This document shows positions 1 to 9,950 of a DNA stretch of 64,000 nucleotides, in pieces. The DNA comes from Lucinisca nassula (taxonomy: Eukaryota > Mollusca > Bivalvia > Lucinida > Lucinidae): contig OY757011.1 of the NCBI GenBank assembly GCA_963580285.1, forward strand, positions 160,815,908 to 160,879,907. Reading direction: 5' to 3'. Each line of letters begins with the position of its first letter. Position 1 is the stretch's first letter. A program made the position numbers and the translations under genes. Under the pieces are notes generated by a model. The model did not search any database. It was not told where the DNA came from and saw nothing but the letters and a program-made list of their open reading frames with translations.

Positions 1-85
1 CTTTGATCATTTAAGATGGCATATATATTTTGTTGAAAAAATGGGAGTAGCTTTTGCATTTGCAGGGTTATCTTTCCTTGGCCCC

Positions 86-194
86 GACTATCCTGACCCC
101 ATGGTGGTATAACAGTCATTGTAATCTTGCTTGGGCCTGAAGATCTCGACTCCATGGTGTTATCACAGTCATTGCTATCTTGCTGGGGCCTGAA
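86..194. repeat. Two-copy ~55 bp tandem duplication in intron
   Basis: Units at 86-141 and 142-194 share the block CAGTCATTG followed by an ATCTTGCT/GGGCCTGA end. The segment lies beyond the last EF-hand exon seen at the left edge, so it is probably intronic. The remainder of 1-357 shows no exon that I can support. Confidence 0.6.
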
Positions 195-357
195 TGTCTT
201 GAACACCAGGCAGTAAGACAGTCTGGGCTATTTTGCCCCACTCCTGCTAACAGCAAGGTAGTCCCAATTTTGTTCAATTTTGAGGATACCTACTGTGATT
301 TGTATTTGTCACGATTTACAAAGATATCCATGGTAATTTTCGATGCCGGCACCATAC

Positions 358-463
358 CTCTAATTTTTTCCTCAACTTCAGCTCCTTCAACCCATTTCAA
401 AGCTCGTAAAAAGTTTTCAAAGGTTATCTTCTTAGTATTTGCAGCTTGAAATTTCCTCAGTAT
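358..463 (-). CDS. Exon 3 (coding) of EF-hand-like protein gene
   Basis: Read on the minus strand, the exon follows acceptor TTTGACAG and ends at donor GTATGG. Its 106 nt start in phase 0, exactly where exon 2 (3414-3538) stops, and end in phase 1. It encodes about 35 residues starting ILRKFQAANTKKITFENF, which has the shape of a second EF-hand unit: a helix, a loop keeping only the Gly/Ile-like pattern, then FENFLRAL. The canonical acidic calcium ligands are not evident. The gene must continue past the left edge, because the reading frame is open at the donor. Seen: frame, phases and splice signals. Inferred: family. I cannot name an orthologue. Confidence 0.72.
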
Positions 464-504
464 CTGTCAAACATAAATATTTAAGGTTCATAACTTGATA
501 ACTA

Positions 505-850
505 CAGTCGAATTTCGATGGCTCGAACACCTTTGGGACCTCGATAATCTGTTCGAGACAGGGGTAGTTCGAGCCACTGAGGTTACTGTCAGGAGGCATA
601 ACGAGATACTTATAGACATCTGTTCGGTGTTCTATAATGAAAATGTATGCTGTGTATACTCATTAGAATCGCCTCATCGAGACGATTCTAATGAGTACAC
701 ACAGCATACATTTGCAAGATAAAAGACTAAAACCTCCTTAATTATCCTCTACTATTTCTTATGTAGAGGATTTCGCTAGGGACTCAAGAATGGGTTCGAC
801 ACATCCTTGGTAAACGAGCCATCGGTGTTCGAGCCATTGAAGTTCTACTG
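505..850. mobile_element. MITE family X, copy 1 (TA target site, central palindrome)
   Basis: Terminal inverted repeats start CAGTCGAATTTCGATGG on the left and end in the complementary ...TTGAAGTTCTACTG on the right. TA dinucleotides flank both sides, as in Tc1/mariner-derived MITEs. The centre (about 643-712) is a hairpin with arms of roughly 30 bp around CATTAGAATCG. There is no coding capacity. Relatives lie at 26935, 36084, 36620 and 42408. Confidence 0.8.
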
Positions 851-1143
851 TATAGAGGAATAAACAGGATAATTTTGAGTCATTTCTTTCTTATTTCTCA
901 AAAAAACATGTTGTCATGGGCATTTATAAGAATCACTTCATTGAGGCGATTAACATGAAATACAGAAAATTGCCCTTAACCCTCACCACACTGAATATTT
1001 CAACATGCTACACTCGATCCTCTGCGATTTTCAGCTCTTTGTGTCGTATTACAGGTACATTTGTATTTCTATTTTATCATGGCTTCAGAAGCAGAATGGA
1101 AAACAGTATAGATCCTGATCAGCTGGCTTCTCAACAACTGTAG
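851..1143. other. AT-rich intronic sequence, no feature seen
   Basis: No splice-bounded ORF, repeat with clear ends or RNA gene is visible here. It lies between exons 2 and 3 of the EF-hand-like gene. Confidence 0.4.
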
Positions 1144-1302
1144 GCATTTTAAAATTTATAAGCAGGGCACATATTATTCTGTGCTGATCTGAGCAGGAAA
1201 ATTGCCTCTTTCTTTTATATTTTAAAAATATATGAGCATTATAAATTTCCAACTCAGCTGATTGAGCATGAAAAAAGTTTTATAACCTTTGAGCCTGGGG
1301 CA
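1144..1302. mobile_element. MITE family Z, truncated copy
   Basis: This matches the right half of the complete element at 63587-63831. It ends GAGCATGAAAAAAGTTTTAT then AACCTTTGAGCC, and contains the GAGCAGG inner motif. The left terminus is missing. Confidence 0.55.
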
Positions 1303-1407
1303 AAATTATTCTGAACATATCAAATGGGCTTGGGCGAGCAAAAAGGTACCTGTCTTTAGGCATATGTGACCAGGAAAGACACAGATAACCCTTCAATGCT
1401 CCAGCCT

Positions 1408-1600
1408 GGGTCCAGTTGTTCAAAACTAACAATGTCATCAGCTAACATGTCGTTAAAACTTTGTTCATTAAATATGGCAAGCACACAAAATTTTTTTCTG
1501 AAATGCAGAAAAAATGTGAGTTAACTTGCTAGAACAGTGAACAATTTTACCACTTAGAAGCATGTTAATTGAGCTAACGATTCTTTGAACAACTGGGACC
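1408..1600. mobile_element. Short TIR element (GGTCCAGTTGTTC family)
   Basis: Inverted ends GGTCCAGTTGTTCAAA and TTTGAACAACTGGGACC bracket about 190 bp. Inner AGCTAACATG / CATGTTAATTGAGCTAACG segments are also partly complementary. Non-autonomous; no ORF. Confidence 0.65.
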
Positions 1601-1751
1601 TGATCACATAATTCAATGGGCAGTGGGCACTATACTGTAAAAATCCTAAAGATTCAGACACTTTGAGGACTTGCTATAATTCTCCTGAAAATTTTGTCAA
1701 ATTTAATTGTTTCATGATCCAGCAAGGAGTCCAAAAGATGCAGACAGAATT

Positions 1752-1836
1752 GCAAATAGTGTAGACCCTGATCAGACTGCTGAAGCAGTCTGATCTCGGT
1801 CTGCAGTCCAGCAGTCTGATCTGGGTCTGCAGCTTG
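1752..1836. repeat. Hairpin repeat family H, copy 1
   Basis: Inverted copies of GTAGACCCTGATCAGACTGC and its complement form a double hairpin. The family motif (GCAGACCCAGATCAGA and inverse) recurs at 2136, 3677, 21124, 35430 and 47730. Confidence 0.65.
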
Positions 1837-2135
1837 CTTTGGCCTATCTGTCCCAATACTTAGGATCTTTATGATATATGGATGTTCAGGGCAGTGACCC
1901 AAAACTTCATGTAGACTTTGAGGGTGCTACATTCTGAGTAGGTTCTGAGGCTGATTTGAGTCCTCCCTGAGCACACATGACATTATGAAAACTAAGGCTG
2001 ACACGATTAACCGGATAATAGATTAATTGATTGATACATTTTACAAAATGAATATCACTACTGATTTGTTAGTAATCGATTATTCAGTAAGTATAGTTAA
2101 CTACACAACATACTGTCTAAAATAGCTAGAAGAAT

Positions 2136-2200
2136 GGCAAAGAATGCAGACCCTGATGAGACGCATTCCAGGGTGTCTCATCTGGGTCTACACTCCTTGC
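2136..2200. repeat. Hairpin repeat family H, copy 2
   Basis: The arms carry GCAGACCCTGATGAGAC and GTCTCATCTGGGTCTACA with a short loop. It lies within 1985-2370, which has weakly inverted outer ends (GATTAACCGG / CCGATTAGCC type) that may be an old TIR element. Confidence 0.55.
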
Positions 2201-2369
2201 CCAGGTCTGTATGTCCTCACACATAGGTTAAATATAGCAAGAACCATGCTCCGAAGAAAGCCAGGCTAGTTAAATTATGATAAAATATCCAGTGATTACT
2301 AATCTGACATCGAGCACAATGGCATGACTGATAATCGATCATCTTTTCAGCTCCGATTAGCCAGCACTA

Positions 2370-2512
2370 ACGAAAACAGGCCTATACAAATGCATTGTAA
2401 ACTTTATCGCCAAAATCAAATTTTTTAAGATGAAACATTGTGATATTTTTCTTACTTCTGCTCACAATATAGATTGTGGGAACTTGTGCCACCGATGAGT
2501 AATGAGTACCAC
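2370..2512. mobile_element. MITE family Y, left half
   Basis: The left terminus ACGAAAACAGGCCTATACAAA and the inner TTAAGATGAAACATTGTGATA block match the full family Y copy at 44925-45196. The copy stops at the central palindrome, where a tRNA-derived SINE follows. Confidence 0.65.
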
Positions 2513-2513
2513 C

Positions 2514-2590
2514 GGCCCCAATAGCTCAGTTGGTAGAGTGTCCGCTCCGTGGAACGGGAGGTCACGGGTTCGATCCCGGGCTGCGACATA
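2514..2590 (+). mobile_element. tRNA-derived SINE head
   Basis: An A box (TAGCTCAGTTGGTAGAG) and a B box (GGTTCGATCCC) are spaced as in a tRNA. The acceptor arms (GGCCCCA at the 5' end, CTGCGACA at the 3' end) do not pair, so a functional tRNA is unlikely. I read it as a Pol III-promoted SINE head. A more decayed relative lies at 16977-17112. Confidence 0.6.
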
Positions 2591-2704
2591 CTCAATAGGA
2601 CAGTCTCAACAAACTTTGAAAAAGAACTAACAGTAGCGGTTTGTTGTTTGCCTCTGAGTGTAGGCTTGAAAGATAGTTCAGAACTTAGACTAAAACCTTT
2701 TTAT

Positions 2705-2998
2705 CGGCCCCCGCCCATTGGGGGCTTGAAGAAATAGATGGGTTGCATGATGTTTCCACGCAGAGCTGAAACCGAGCACTGGTAAACCCCTTTGAGGATC
2801 TAAGCCTGCCCAGGCAAAGCGGTGCGAGTCAAGCCATATGTGCTCATGAACGCTATTCGTTTCATCTGGTGACAAGGCTTGAGATGTCATTTCATCTCAA
2901 TGTCGGGTAAAAGTCCCACAAAATTTGAAGCATTGTCTCCAAAATGCCCTATACAGTGTGTTGAAGGGGATGTTAAACCTCAATTCAAACAAACAAAA
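2705..2998 (+). mobile_element. SINE-like family S, copy 1
   Basis: About 300 bp from CCCGCCCATTGGGGGCTTG to an A/C-rich CAAACAAAC tail, including GGGATGTTAAACC before the tail. Near-repeats AAAACCTTTTT (left) and AAAACCCTTTT (right) may be a decayed target-site duplication. No tRNA promoter is visible in the head. Confidence 0.7.
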
Positions 2999-3413
2999 CC
3001 CTTTTGTTAAACCCTTAAATTCCAGTATTTAAACAAACAGGGCAGATGTTGATCATATTGCACATTTGGAGGCATTTGACATAGGTCTAGACTGTTTGCT
3101 AATGTCCCAGGACACAAGCCCAGTCCACATTTTACAGTTAACCAACCATTTGTATGCACATTTCTCTGACATCACGGGGACAAGATTAGCGCAGCTAAAA
3201 ATAACCTTTACCTGATTTTTTTTTATATAGATGCTGTTAGCATAATGAGTGATAGTAATATAACTTTTGATTTATATGGTAACTTTGGGCCATTTGATAA
3301 ACAATCAACCAGAAAAATGACAAACTATCATCCAACTAATGCCATTTCTATGCCATGAATGAAAGCATTATGCTTCATGGGCATGTTATTCTAACAACAT
3401 CCTGACTGCTTAC

Positions 3414-3538
3414 ATTTCTCACGAAGACATCACCACTGTAAGATGATTTTCTAATTGCTTCTTCTGTAAGGTCACCATCATTATTACAGCCCATCTGCTG
3501 GAATCTCACCCATAGTCTCTCTACTTCTGCTATGCTTA
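3414..3538 (-). CDS. Exon 2 (coding) of EF-hand-like protein gene
   Basis: On the minus strand the exon lies between acceptor TAATTATTTTTCAG and a strong donor GTAAGCAG. Its 125 nt start with two bases completing a codon begun in exon 1 and end in phase 0, so exons 1-2-3 join without a frame break. It encodes roughly SIAEVERLWVRFQQMGCNND then GDLTEEAIRKSSYSGDVFVRN. The GCNNDGDL stretch sits where an EF-hand loop would be, but position 1 is Gly and position 12 is not acidic. Calcium binding by this loop is therefore doubtful. The exon's 3' end, with its donor, occurs again inverted at 4193-4243. Confidence 0.75.
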
Positions 3539-3543
3539 CTGAA

Positions 3544-3640
3544 AAATAATTAGGTAGATTAATCCATTGTATACTAGTGGACTCTTCCATTGCTATATGT
3601 TGGACAAGTCCATTTGTCGTTTTAGTGGTGTCAAGCCTAT
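3544..3640. repeat. Interspersed repeat next to exon 2
   Basis: The complement of this stretch recurs at 54815-54890, including ACTTGTCCAAC and CAATGGAAGAGTCCACTAG. Related blocks lie at 35540-35625 and 58610-58690. It directly abuts the exon 2 acceptor. Confidence 0.55.
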
Positions 3641-3676
3641 TTTTTTCATTTTTATTCTATTTTTGACGGCAAATTC

Positions 3677-3757
3677 TGTTAGCAAATAGTGCAGGCCCAG
3701 ATCAGATGCCGTGTTCTGCGGCATCTGATCTGGGCCTGCACTGTTTGCCAAGGTACC
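3677..3757. repeat. Hairpin repeat family H, copy 3
   Basis: Almost perfect arms: GTGCAGGCCCAGATCAGATG and the inverse, with a loop around CCGTGTTCTGCGG. This is the best preserved copy of the family. Confidence 0.7.
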
Positions 3758-3819
3758 ACTATAGGGCTTTCCCACATACAATGGGTTAATAAATAAATAA
3801 AAGTAAAGTTCTATTTTCA

Positions 3820-4110
3820 GACCACCTTTGGGACTGTTCAAAAAAGGCTATATAGACCAATTTTGAACTTTTTCAAAGCTGGTTTAATACTTGAGAATAC
3901 TCAGTCTGGGTGGTCTAATACTCGAGAAGACTCAGTCTGGGTGTATAGAAAACACTAAAAAATTCTAAATATGCTTTAAAAGAAGAAATACTCTTATTGT
4001 TGGCTGCATGGTCTCTATAGAGTAAATCAATAAGTAAATAAATAAATAAGTACATGTAATACTCTTAAATTCAAACCATCTTGGACTTTTGAACAGTCCC
4101 AAAGGTGGTC
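3820..4110. mobile_element. TIR element with 24-bp perfect inverted ends
   Basis: The block GACCACCTTTGGGACTGTTC (extended to 24 bp) at 3820-3843 is repeated inverted at 4087-4110. The interior is AT-rich and non-coding. Part of the same motif forms the hairpin at about 5650-5696 inside the next MITE. Confidence 0.7.
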
Positions 4111-4192
4111 TCTGACTGGAGAACAGTGGATCTAGAAAACACAAAGGAATTCTAAAACAGAAATATATGCTTTTTAAAGAAAAGCTGATTTC

Positions 4193-4243
4193 AGCAATTA
4201 GAAAATCATCTTACAGTGGTGATGTCTTCGTGAGAAATGTAAG
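4193..4243 (+). pseudogene. Inverted exact copy of the end of EF-hand exon 2
   Basis: These 51 bases are identical to the minus-strand sequence of 3409-3459. They comprise the last ~46 coding bases of exon 2 plus the first five bases of its intron (GTAAG). They lie in opposite orientation, directly after TTTC, so the copy starts CAG. The frame upstream is not coding. Confidence 0.8.
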
Positions 4244-4894
4244 AAATATAATGCTTTTCAAAACAGAAATATAGTCTTAATTTATCTTAACAGCGGACTT
4301 TCACTGTAAATAAATAAAATTTATAATCAGGTTTGGGAAATAACAAGGAAAAATTTAAATTAAGAAGTTGCAAACGTTTAATGCCACCATTATGTCCCAA
4401 TTAAGTGAAAAATCTAAAGATTAAATTTTTAAAAAGCTATATAAAGAACTGGAATTATACTGTTATATACTCATGTGATCTTACAGCAAGAAAATTTCTG
4501 CATCATTCAGCTCCGGCTGTTTTTTAAAATTGTATTTTGCCCATGTTTACTGATATGCTTCAGTCCCTGTTGTTGCAAAAAAAAATAATAAATATATATA
4601 TATTTATTTTACAGATAGCAGTGAAATCAATGCATATCTGAAACAAATAAAAGTGATATTTTCACAGTGTGAAAAATAACATGTTATCTATAAAATAATT
4701 CTGTAAAATACCTTGAAAAAGCATTCTTTGAACTGTAAAAATGCTGTATTAGAAATGGCGATCTGTTTATGGTTTGCAACTGACAGTTGTGACGTCATAC
4801 CCAAGTCAAAAATTGTGACATAAGATTCGATTGATCAATTACAGTAAGTCTCCTAAAATATTATCAAATAAAAAGAAAATTTATTTTTTTTTTC
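4244..4894. other. AT-rich intron, no feature seen
   Basis: Low-complexity AT-rich DNA with short TA/AT runs (around 4580-4610). A TGACGTCA palindrome (CRE-like) occurs at about 4790. No exon or bounded repeat is supported. Confidence 0.35.
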
Positions 4895-5020
4895 GATATT
4901 TATCAAAAATAATTCATCTCGTGTGTTGAAAACGTCAGAATTTTCACTCGTGCTTCGCACTTGTGAAAATTCTGATACTTTCAATACACTCAATGAAATA
5001 TTTTTGGTATTCATCTCAAA
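4895..5020. mobile_element. Small hairpin MITE
   Basis: The inner arms CAGAATTTTCAC and GTGAAAATTCTG flank TCGTGCTTCGCACTT. The outer ends (ATTTATCAAAAATAATTCAT / ATGAAATATTTTTGGTATT) are imperfectly inverted. Non-coding. Confidence 0.55.
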
Positions 5021-5151
5021 AAAGTAAATATCCTCTATATATGTAATAAATAAATAAAATTAAAAATAAATGAAAGATAAATAAACAATAATAATTAAGT
5101 AAATAGGTTTATAAAAAATTAAAATGTGTGAAGTCTGTTAGATATGCATAC

Positions 5152-5267
5152 ACTCTGCTGTAATAGCGTGTGTTGTAATCCAGTTGGCTTTGCTGGGATG
5201 TGTCACCTTGCTGACAGCCTCATCTTCTGTGACTAGGAAGTTGCTTGCATACTGGCCCATTATGAAC
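5152..5267 (-). CDS. Exon 1 (first coding) of EF-hand-like protein gene
   Basis: On the minus strand, acceptor TTACTTGTTTCCAG precedes 7 nt of 5' UTR and the start ATG at 5260-5258. The exon encodes 36 residues plus one base and ends at a GTATGC donor (phase 1), matching exon 2. The product begins MGQYAS: Gly at 2 and Ser at 6, the usual N-myristoylation signature, so membrane association is a fair guess. The rest is hydrophilic and includes the motif WITTHAI. An upstream exon must exist because an acceptor precedes the ATG. The family is uncertain; myristoylated EF-hand adaptors are the closest type I can suggest. Confidence 0.75.
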
Positions 5268-5365
5268 CTGGAAACAAGTAAATTAATTACAATTACCATA
5301 AGCCAATAGCTGTAGCCAGAAGAAAATCATTGTTACCCACAACAAGTTATTACAATAATTCTTGA

Positions 5366-5464
5366 AAGCCCCTGTAGCCTTGTCGTTATGCTACTGGTTC
5401 TCACCTCATAAACCAGGGCCCATCTCTGTATGACCTTAGCTGTCGGTGGGATGTAAAACTTAGA
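5366..5464 (+). mobile_element. SINE family W, copy 1 (internally deleted)
   Basis: It has a tRNA-like start (GTAGCCTTGTCGTTATGC) and the 3' block TATGACCTTAGCTGTCGGTG followed by GGATGTAAAACT. The B-box region present in copy 3 (31930) is missing. Confidence 0.5.
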
Positions 5465-5616
5465 CACACACATATACACACATGATAATTAAACGCAACT
5501 GTGTGACTACTTCTGTTAACAAAAGACTGCGTTTCACACGTTTTTAATTTTGACATTTATGTTGCAAAATGGATTGTCTAAAAACATAAATGTCAGAATA
5601 AAAATGAAAAAGAGAA

Positions 5617-5930
5617 TACAGTAAAATTCCTATATTAAGAACACCTCTAGGACTGTTCAAAAGTGGTCTTTAAGACCACTTTTGAACAGTCCCAAAGTCT
5701 CAGACCAGAGCACACTGTATGCAGAAAATGCAAAGACAGAATAGCTGCAATCTACTAAATAATCATTTTAAAGCAGAATTAGTCTTAATTTTAGGCACAG
5801 GGACTAGTTTCAAGCTACTAGAGAGGAATGATATACTATCCTATAATAATGTATATTATTATAGGACAGTGTATCTCTTGAAACTGGTCCCTGTGATTTA
5901 AGGTGGTCTTCATGGCGGAATTTGACTGTA
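5617..5930. mobile_element. Mariner-like MITE
   Basis: The ends are TACAGTAAAATTCC and GGAATTTGACTGTA, both with TA. Subterminal AAGAACACC and GGTGGTCTT are also inverted. Two nested hairpins occur inside, around GTGGTCTTTAAGACCAC and around the complementary GGGACTAGTTTCAAG / CTTGAAACTGGTCCC pair. Length 314 bp; no ORF. Confidence 0.75.
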
Positions 5931-6109
5931 TATGAATCCAAGAGTCCTGTTCAATAGGGCTATGTAGATCTAAGCCTTGATAGGCTTGTCAACTTCTTAA
6001 GATCCTCTTGACTGATTTACCCTGCTTAGTTTATACTAATTTATTTTAGTTCGATTGCGATGAAAGCTTCAAGTTTATTGAATTGCTCTCAAACACTCTT
6101 TCCGGGTGT

Positions 6110-6302
6110 TTTTCACGCACGTGAGAGAGAGACAGCAGCAGTGGCTTTTACACCACTGCTACCCATTTACACCTGGGTGGAGTTGTGCATTGTCAATAAG
6201 TGTCTTGCCCAAGGACACACCTTGATACCCGTGGCAGGCTTCGAACGACAACCTCTCAATCCTAAGTCGAACGCTTTAACCACCGCGCTATCGAGGCTGA
6301 CT
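6110..6302 (-). mobile_element. tRNA-derived SINE family V
   Basis: On the minus strand a tRNA-like head has A box TAGCGCGGTGGTTAAAGCG and B box GTTCGAAGCCT. It is followed by the body motif TCCTTGGGCAAGACACTTA and a CCCAGGTGTAAATGGGTA block. I recall such a body from animal SINEs but cannot assign a named superfamily. Only one copy is seen. Confidence 0.7.
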
Positions 6303-6374
6303 ATCCAGCTTCCGGTCGTTAATAAATTTCATCTAACTCAAACTTCCTCCTAGTCCTATCCCAAACTTTGTCAA

Positions 6375-6649
6375 TTAAACGTTTGTTTGATTTGAGGTTT
6401 AACGTCCCTGCCAACAATGTAAAGGTCATTTTGGAGACATTGCTTCCGATTTTGTGGGACTTTTACCGATATTGAGATGAAATGACATCTCAATCCCTGC
6501 AGTCCAATGAAACCAATAGTGTTTATAAGCATGGATGGGCTGACTCACACCGCTTTGCCCGGGCATGCTTAGATCCTCTAAGCGGTTTACCAGTACTCGT
6601 GTGCGGGTCCGTGTCAGCTCTGCGTGGAAGCATCATGCAGCCTTCAAGC
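6375..6649 (-). mobile_element. SINE-like family S, copy 2, with 15-bp TSD
   Basis: A tail-first copy (GTTTGTTTGATTTGAGG at left) with the family body through GCATCATGCAG. It is flanked by the perfect direct repeat CCCAAACTTTGTCAA at 6360-6374 and 6650-6664. That is a clear target-site duplication of LINE-mediated retroposition. Confidence 0.85.
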
Positions 6650-6719
6650 CCCAAACTTTGTCAAGTTTTCATGGTGTTCATGCTTCTAAAGGTTTAGTTC
6701 CGGTTGTCAAAAAAAAAAA

Positions 6720-7340
6720 AATGTGCGTCGCCAGATATAGGCTAGTCATTTTAGATCAAAATGACACTTAACCTCAAACAAATTCCTTCAGAAAGGTTTT
6801 CACTGTTTTCAAAATCAGTGAGGTGTCCTGACTTACAGGAAAAAAATCCCCAAAAATATTCCCTGGCGAAATCGAGTTTTTGGGGTGAAATGTTCAAAAT
6901 TTGAATAAAAATTGCCAAAAACAGGAATTAAATCATAAAATCTTCATGAAATAATACCAAATTGATTTAAATAGCCAGACATTGATAAACTGTTGTCAAG
7001 TAGCAATAGAAAAATTTTCAGTTTCATACATTTACAGAAAATTGTCTTTTTTGGGGTAAAAACTTTGAAAAATTGACAAAAATGAGGAAAACGGGAATTA
7101 TTTTTTAAAAAGTTAGTGATGAGGATTCTTAAAAATGTCTTGTTGTTAAAAGTGACATATGGGTCTAAGTTAACGACAGGAAAAAAAAAATTTAAATGTA
7201 TAAAAAGTATCATTTTGAGGGTACAAAAATGCAATTTTTTTTTGCATAAAAACACACTGAAAGTCCATTATTTCGGGGCATTTAGAAACTTCGTTACAAA
7301 AGTAAATTGTATTACATGGAACTTATATGACCTGATGTGC
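6720..7340 (+). repeat. Left arm of ~600 bp dispersed inverted repeat
   Basis: Sequence running from about AACCTCAAACAAATTCCTTC onward reappears inverted at 11270-11840, with diverged but clearly collinear blocks. A second partial copy of its inner part lies at 7380-7610. It has no protein-coding signature. Confidence 0.7.
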
Positions 7341-7612
7341 ACTCTCTAGCCACTACTGTTAAGTAGCTATCAAAGATCTTTCAACTTCGAATCTGCACAG
7401 AAACATGTCTTTTTAAGGTAGAAATACGAAATTATGACAAAAAAGTGTGGAAAACAAGATTTTTTTTTTTAAAAAAGTAAGTGGTAAGGATTCTTTGAAG
7501 TGTTTTGATGTAGAAATGTACATATGGGTATCAGTTAACTACAGAATAAAAAACTTGATATTTAGATTTCATAAAGTTCTGTTTTTTAGACTACGAAAAT
7601 GCTCAGTTTAAC

Positions 7613-9405
7613 CAGCAAGAGGCTCATTGAGCCTAAATGGCTCACCTGAGGAACATTTAAATACGTAAGCTGTGTACCCCATGGTTTCAGGGCAGAAGAT
7701 TTTTCGAAGTTCTTTCAGTTACATGTTTAAGTCTGTTGAAGCTAGGGATGTGGCCAATTCGGACCCCACGGACCTGGCTTGCAGGATTTATGTTGGTGAC
7801 CCCCTGACCTTGCTGCATACTAAATATCGATTCTTTTGGCCTTACAGTTTCAGAGAAAGAGAATTTTGAGGTTTATCCTATTATAAGTCTGTAGAAGCCA
7901 AGGAGCCCTGGAACATAGCCCATTAAGACTCTAGGCACAGGATTTGCAGGATTTATGAAGGTGACTACAAGCTTACATCTAAGGTATGTGCCTTATGGTT
8001 TCAGGGAAGATTTTTGAAACTTTTCCAATTTTAAGTCATTGGCAGCTAATGAGCCCAGGTTGTGGCCATTTTGGACCCCAGTAACATGACGAACATTTAT
8101 GTGGGTAACCACTTGATATTGCTACATACTAAATATCTAAGCTCTGGGCCTTTCGGTTTCGTAGAAGAAGATTTTTGAAGTTTTTTTTTTCATTATAAGT
8201 CTATGGGAGCTTATGAGCCCCGAGGGTGTGGCCAATTTTGACTTTAGGGGCATGATTAGCAACATTAATCTAGGTGGCCAATTGACATTGCTACATACTA
8301 TATATCTAAGCTCTGTGCCCTGTAGTATCAACGACGAAGATTTTTGAATCCATCAAAAGTTTATGGGAGCTGATGAGCCCTTGAGGGGGCTACCTTGGAT
8401 ACCAATGTCATGATTGGCAGGATTTATGTTGGTAACCAGTTGGCATTGCTGCATACTAAATATCTAAACTCTGGTCCCTGTGGTTTCGGAGAAGACTTTT
8501 GAGGTTAAGCTATTTAAAAAAAGTCTATAGGAGCTAAGGAGTCTTGGGGCATAACCAGTTTTGACTCCAGAGGCATGGTCGGCAGGATTTATGTAGGAGA
8601 CCACTTGACTTTGCTACATGCTAAATATCTAAACTCTGGGCCATCTGGTTTTAGAGGAGAACATTTTTTAAGTTTTTTTATTTGAGTCTGTGGAAGCTGA
8701 TGAGCCCCGGTCTTGGCCAATTTTGCCCTGAGGGAGATGGTTAGCATGATTTATGTAGGCGACTTTTATATTGCTACATATTAAATATCTAATCTCTGTG
8801 CTTCATGGTTTCAGCGAAGATTTTTTAAGCGTCCATTATGTGTCTATGGGAGGTAAGGGGCCCCAGTGTGGCCAATTTGGACCCCAAGGGTATGATTGGC
8901 AGGGTTTATGTAGGTAACTACTTGAAGTTGCCACATGCTAAATGTCTAAGCTCTGGGCCGTGTGGTTTCACAGAACAAGAATTTTGAAGTTTTTCCAATT
9001 TTAATTCTATGGGAGCTAAAGAGCCCTGGGCTATAGCTTATTTGGAGCCTGGGAGCCTGATTGGCAGAATTTAACAATGTGACCTTGTGACATTGCTACA
9101 TGCTAAATATCTAAGATCTGGACCCTGTAGTTTCAGAAGTTTTTTTTTTAGTTTTCCCCATTGCAAGTCTTTGGGAGCTATATGTTACCATGGCAATCAG
9201 AGTTCCCATCTGATCAGCCCGAAAATCTTATGTAGCCTTTCCCCCCACCTGATGATGCTCCTCGTGAAATTTGATCAAGATCGGCTGTGGGGTATTAGAG
9301 ACATATTTATTTGAAATTGTTTACGGATGGATAAATGCACTGACGGACGGACGAGAGACAAAACATGATCACAAAAGCTCACTTTGTCACTACGTGACAG
9401 GTGAG
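7613..9405 (+). mobile_element. HINE-like rolling-circle element A1 (~160 bp core repeats)
   Basis: The left end has a short hairpin (AGGCTCATTGAGCCT) and GGCTCACCTG. The right end (9374-9405) has the stem-loop GCTCACTTTGTCACTACGTG then ACAGGTGAG. Between them about nine diverged ~155-167 bp units each carry CTAAATATCTAAGCTCTGG and GCAGGATTTATG. Subterminal inverted motifs, a tandem core and a 3' stem-loop fit non-autonomous Helentrons (HINEs). No Rep/helicase is encoded. Confidence 0.65.
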
Positions 9406-9424
9406 TAAAACACTAAAAGTTCAT

Positions 9425-9950
9425 TAATGTTTAGCTCAACAGAGCCGAAGGCTAATGGGGAGCTTATAGGACAGGCAGTTGTCCATTGTCTTCATCGTCA
9501 TCGTTGTCATCATCGTCACCCCAGGATGTGCCAGGGCTTTGACCCGCCCCCTTCATTTCATGCATATATCTTACAACCGGTTAGACACCTGTTAACCCCA
9601 AAACAAATATATATTCTTGTTTCTTTTTTTTTACACGCATACAGTCACACCGAGCTGGGGGTACTGTGGGTGTGCTGGGGCCATGTCTCACTCCTTCACT
9701 TCACAAAAGGCAAAATATCTGAGAAACTGTTCAGAAACCCACCCCTAAACCATAACTTTAAATTTTCCTTACCAGTGACATGAACATGGGCCCCCCTGGC
9801 TCCACTTCATAAAAAGCTGTATATCTCAGATACCATTTAGATCCCCTCCCCATAACCACATATTTCTTGTTCATTATGTTTAGACTCATTCAGTCACACC
9901 AACCCGGGGGTCTTTTGTGCTGGGGCCACGTCCCACCCCACTACCTCATA
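9425..9950 (-). mobile_element. HINE-like element with core family G, inverted
   Basis: The left part (TTTAGCTCAACAGAGCCGAA) resembles a 3' terminus read on the minus strand. The rest is ~170 bp units whose complement matches the array at 37.6-41.5 kb (TTTTATGAAGTGG, GGGGCCA). No ORF with support. Confidence 0.5.

Noticed and set aside
7613..9405. CRISPR-like array
   Set aside because: Units are ~160 bp, diverged throughout and without alternating constant repeats and unique spacers; the context is eukaryotic.
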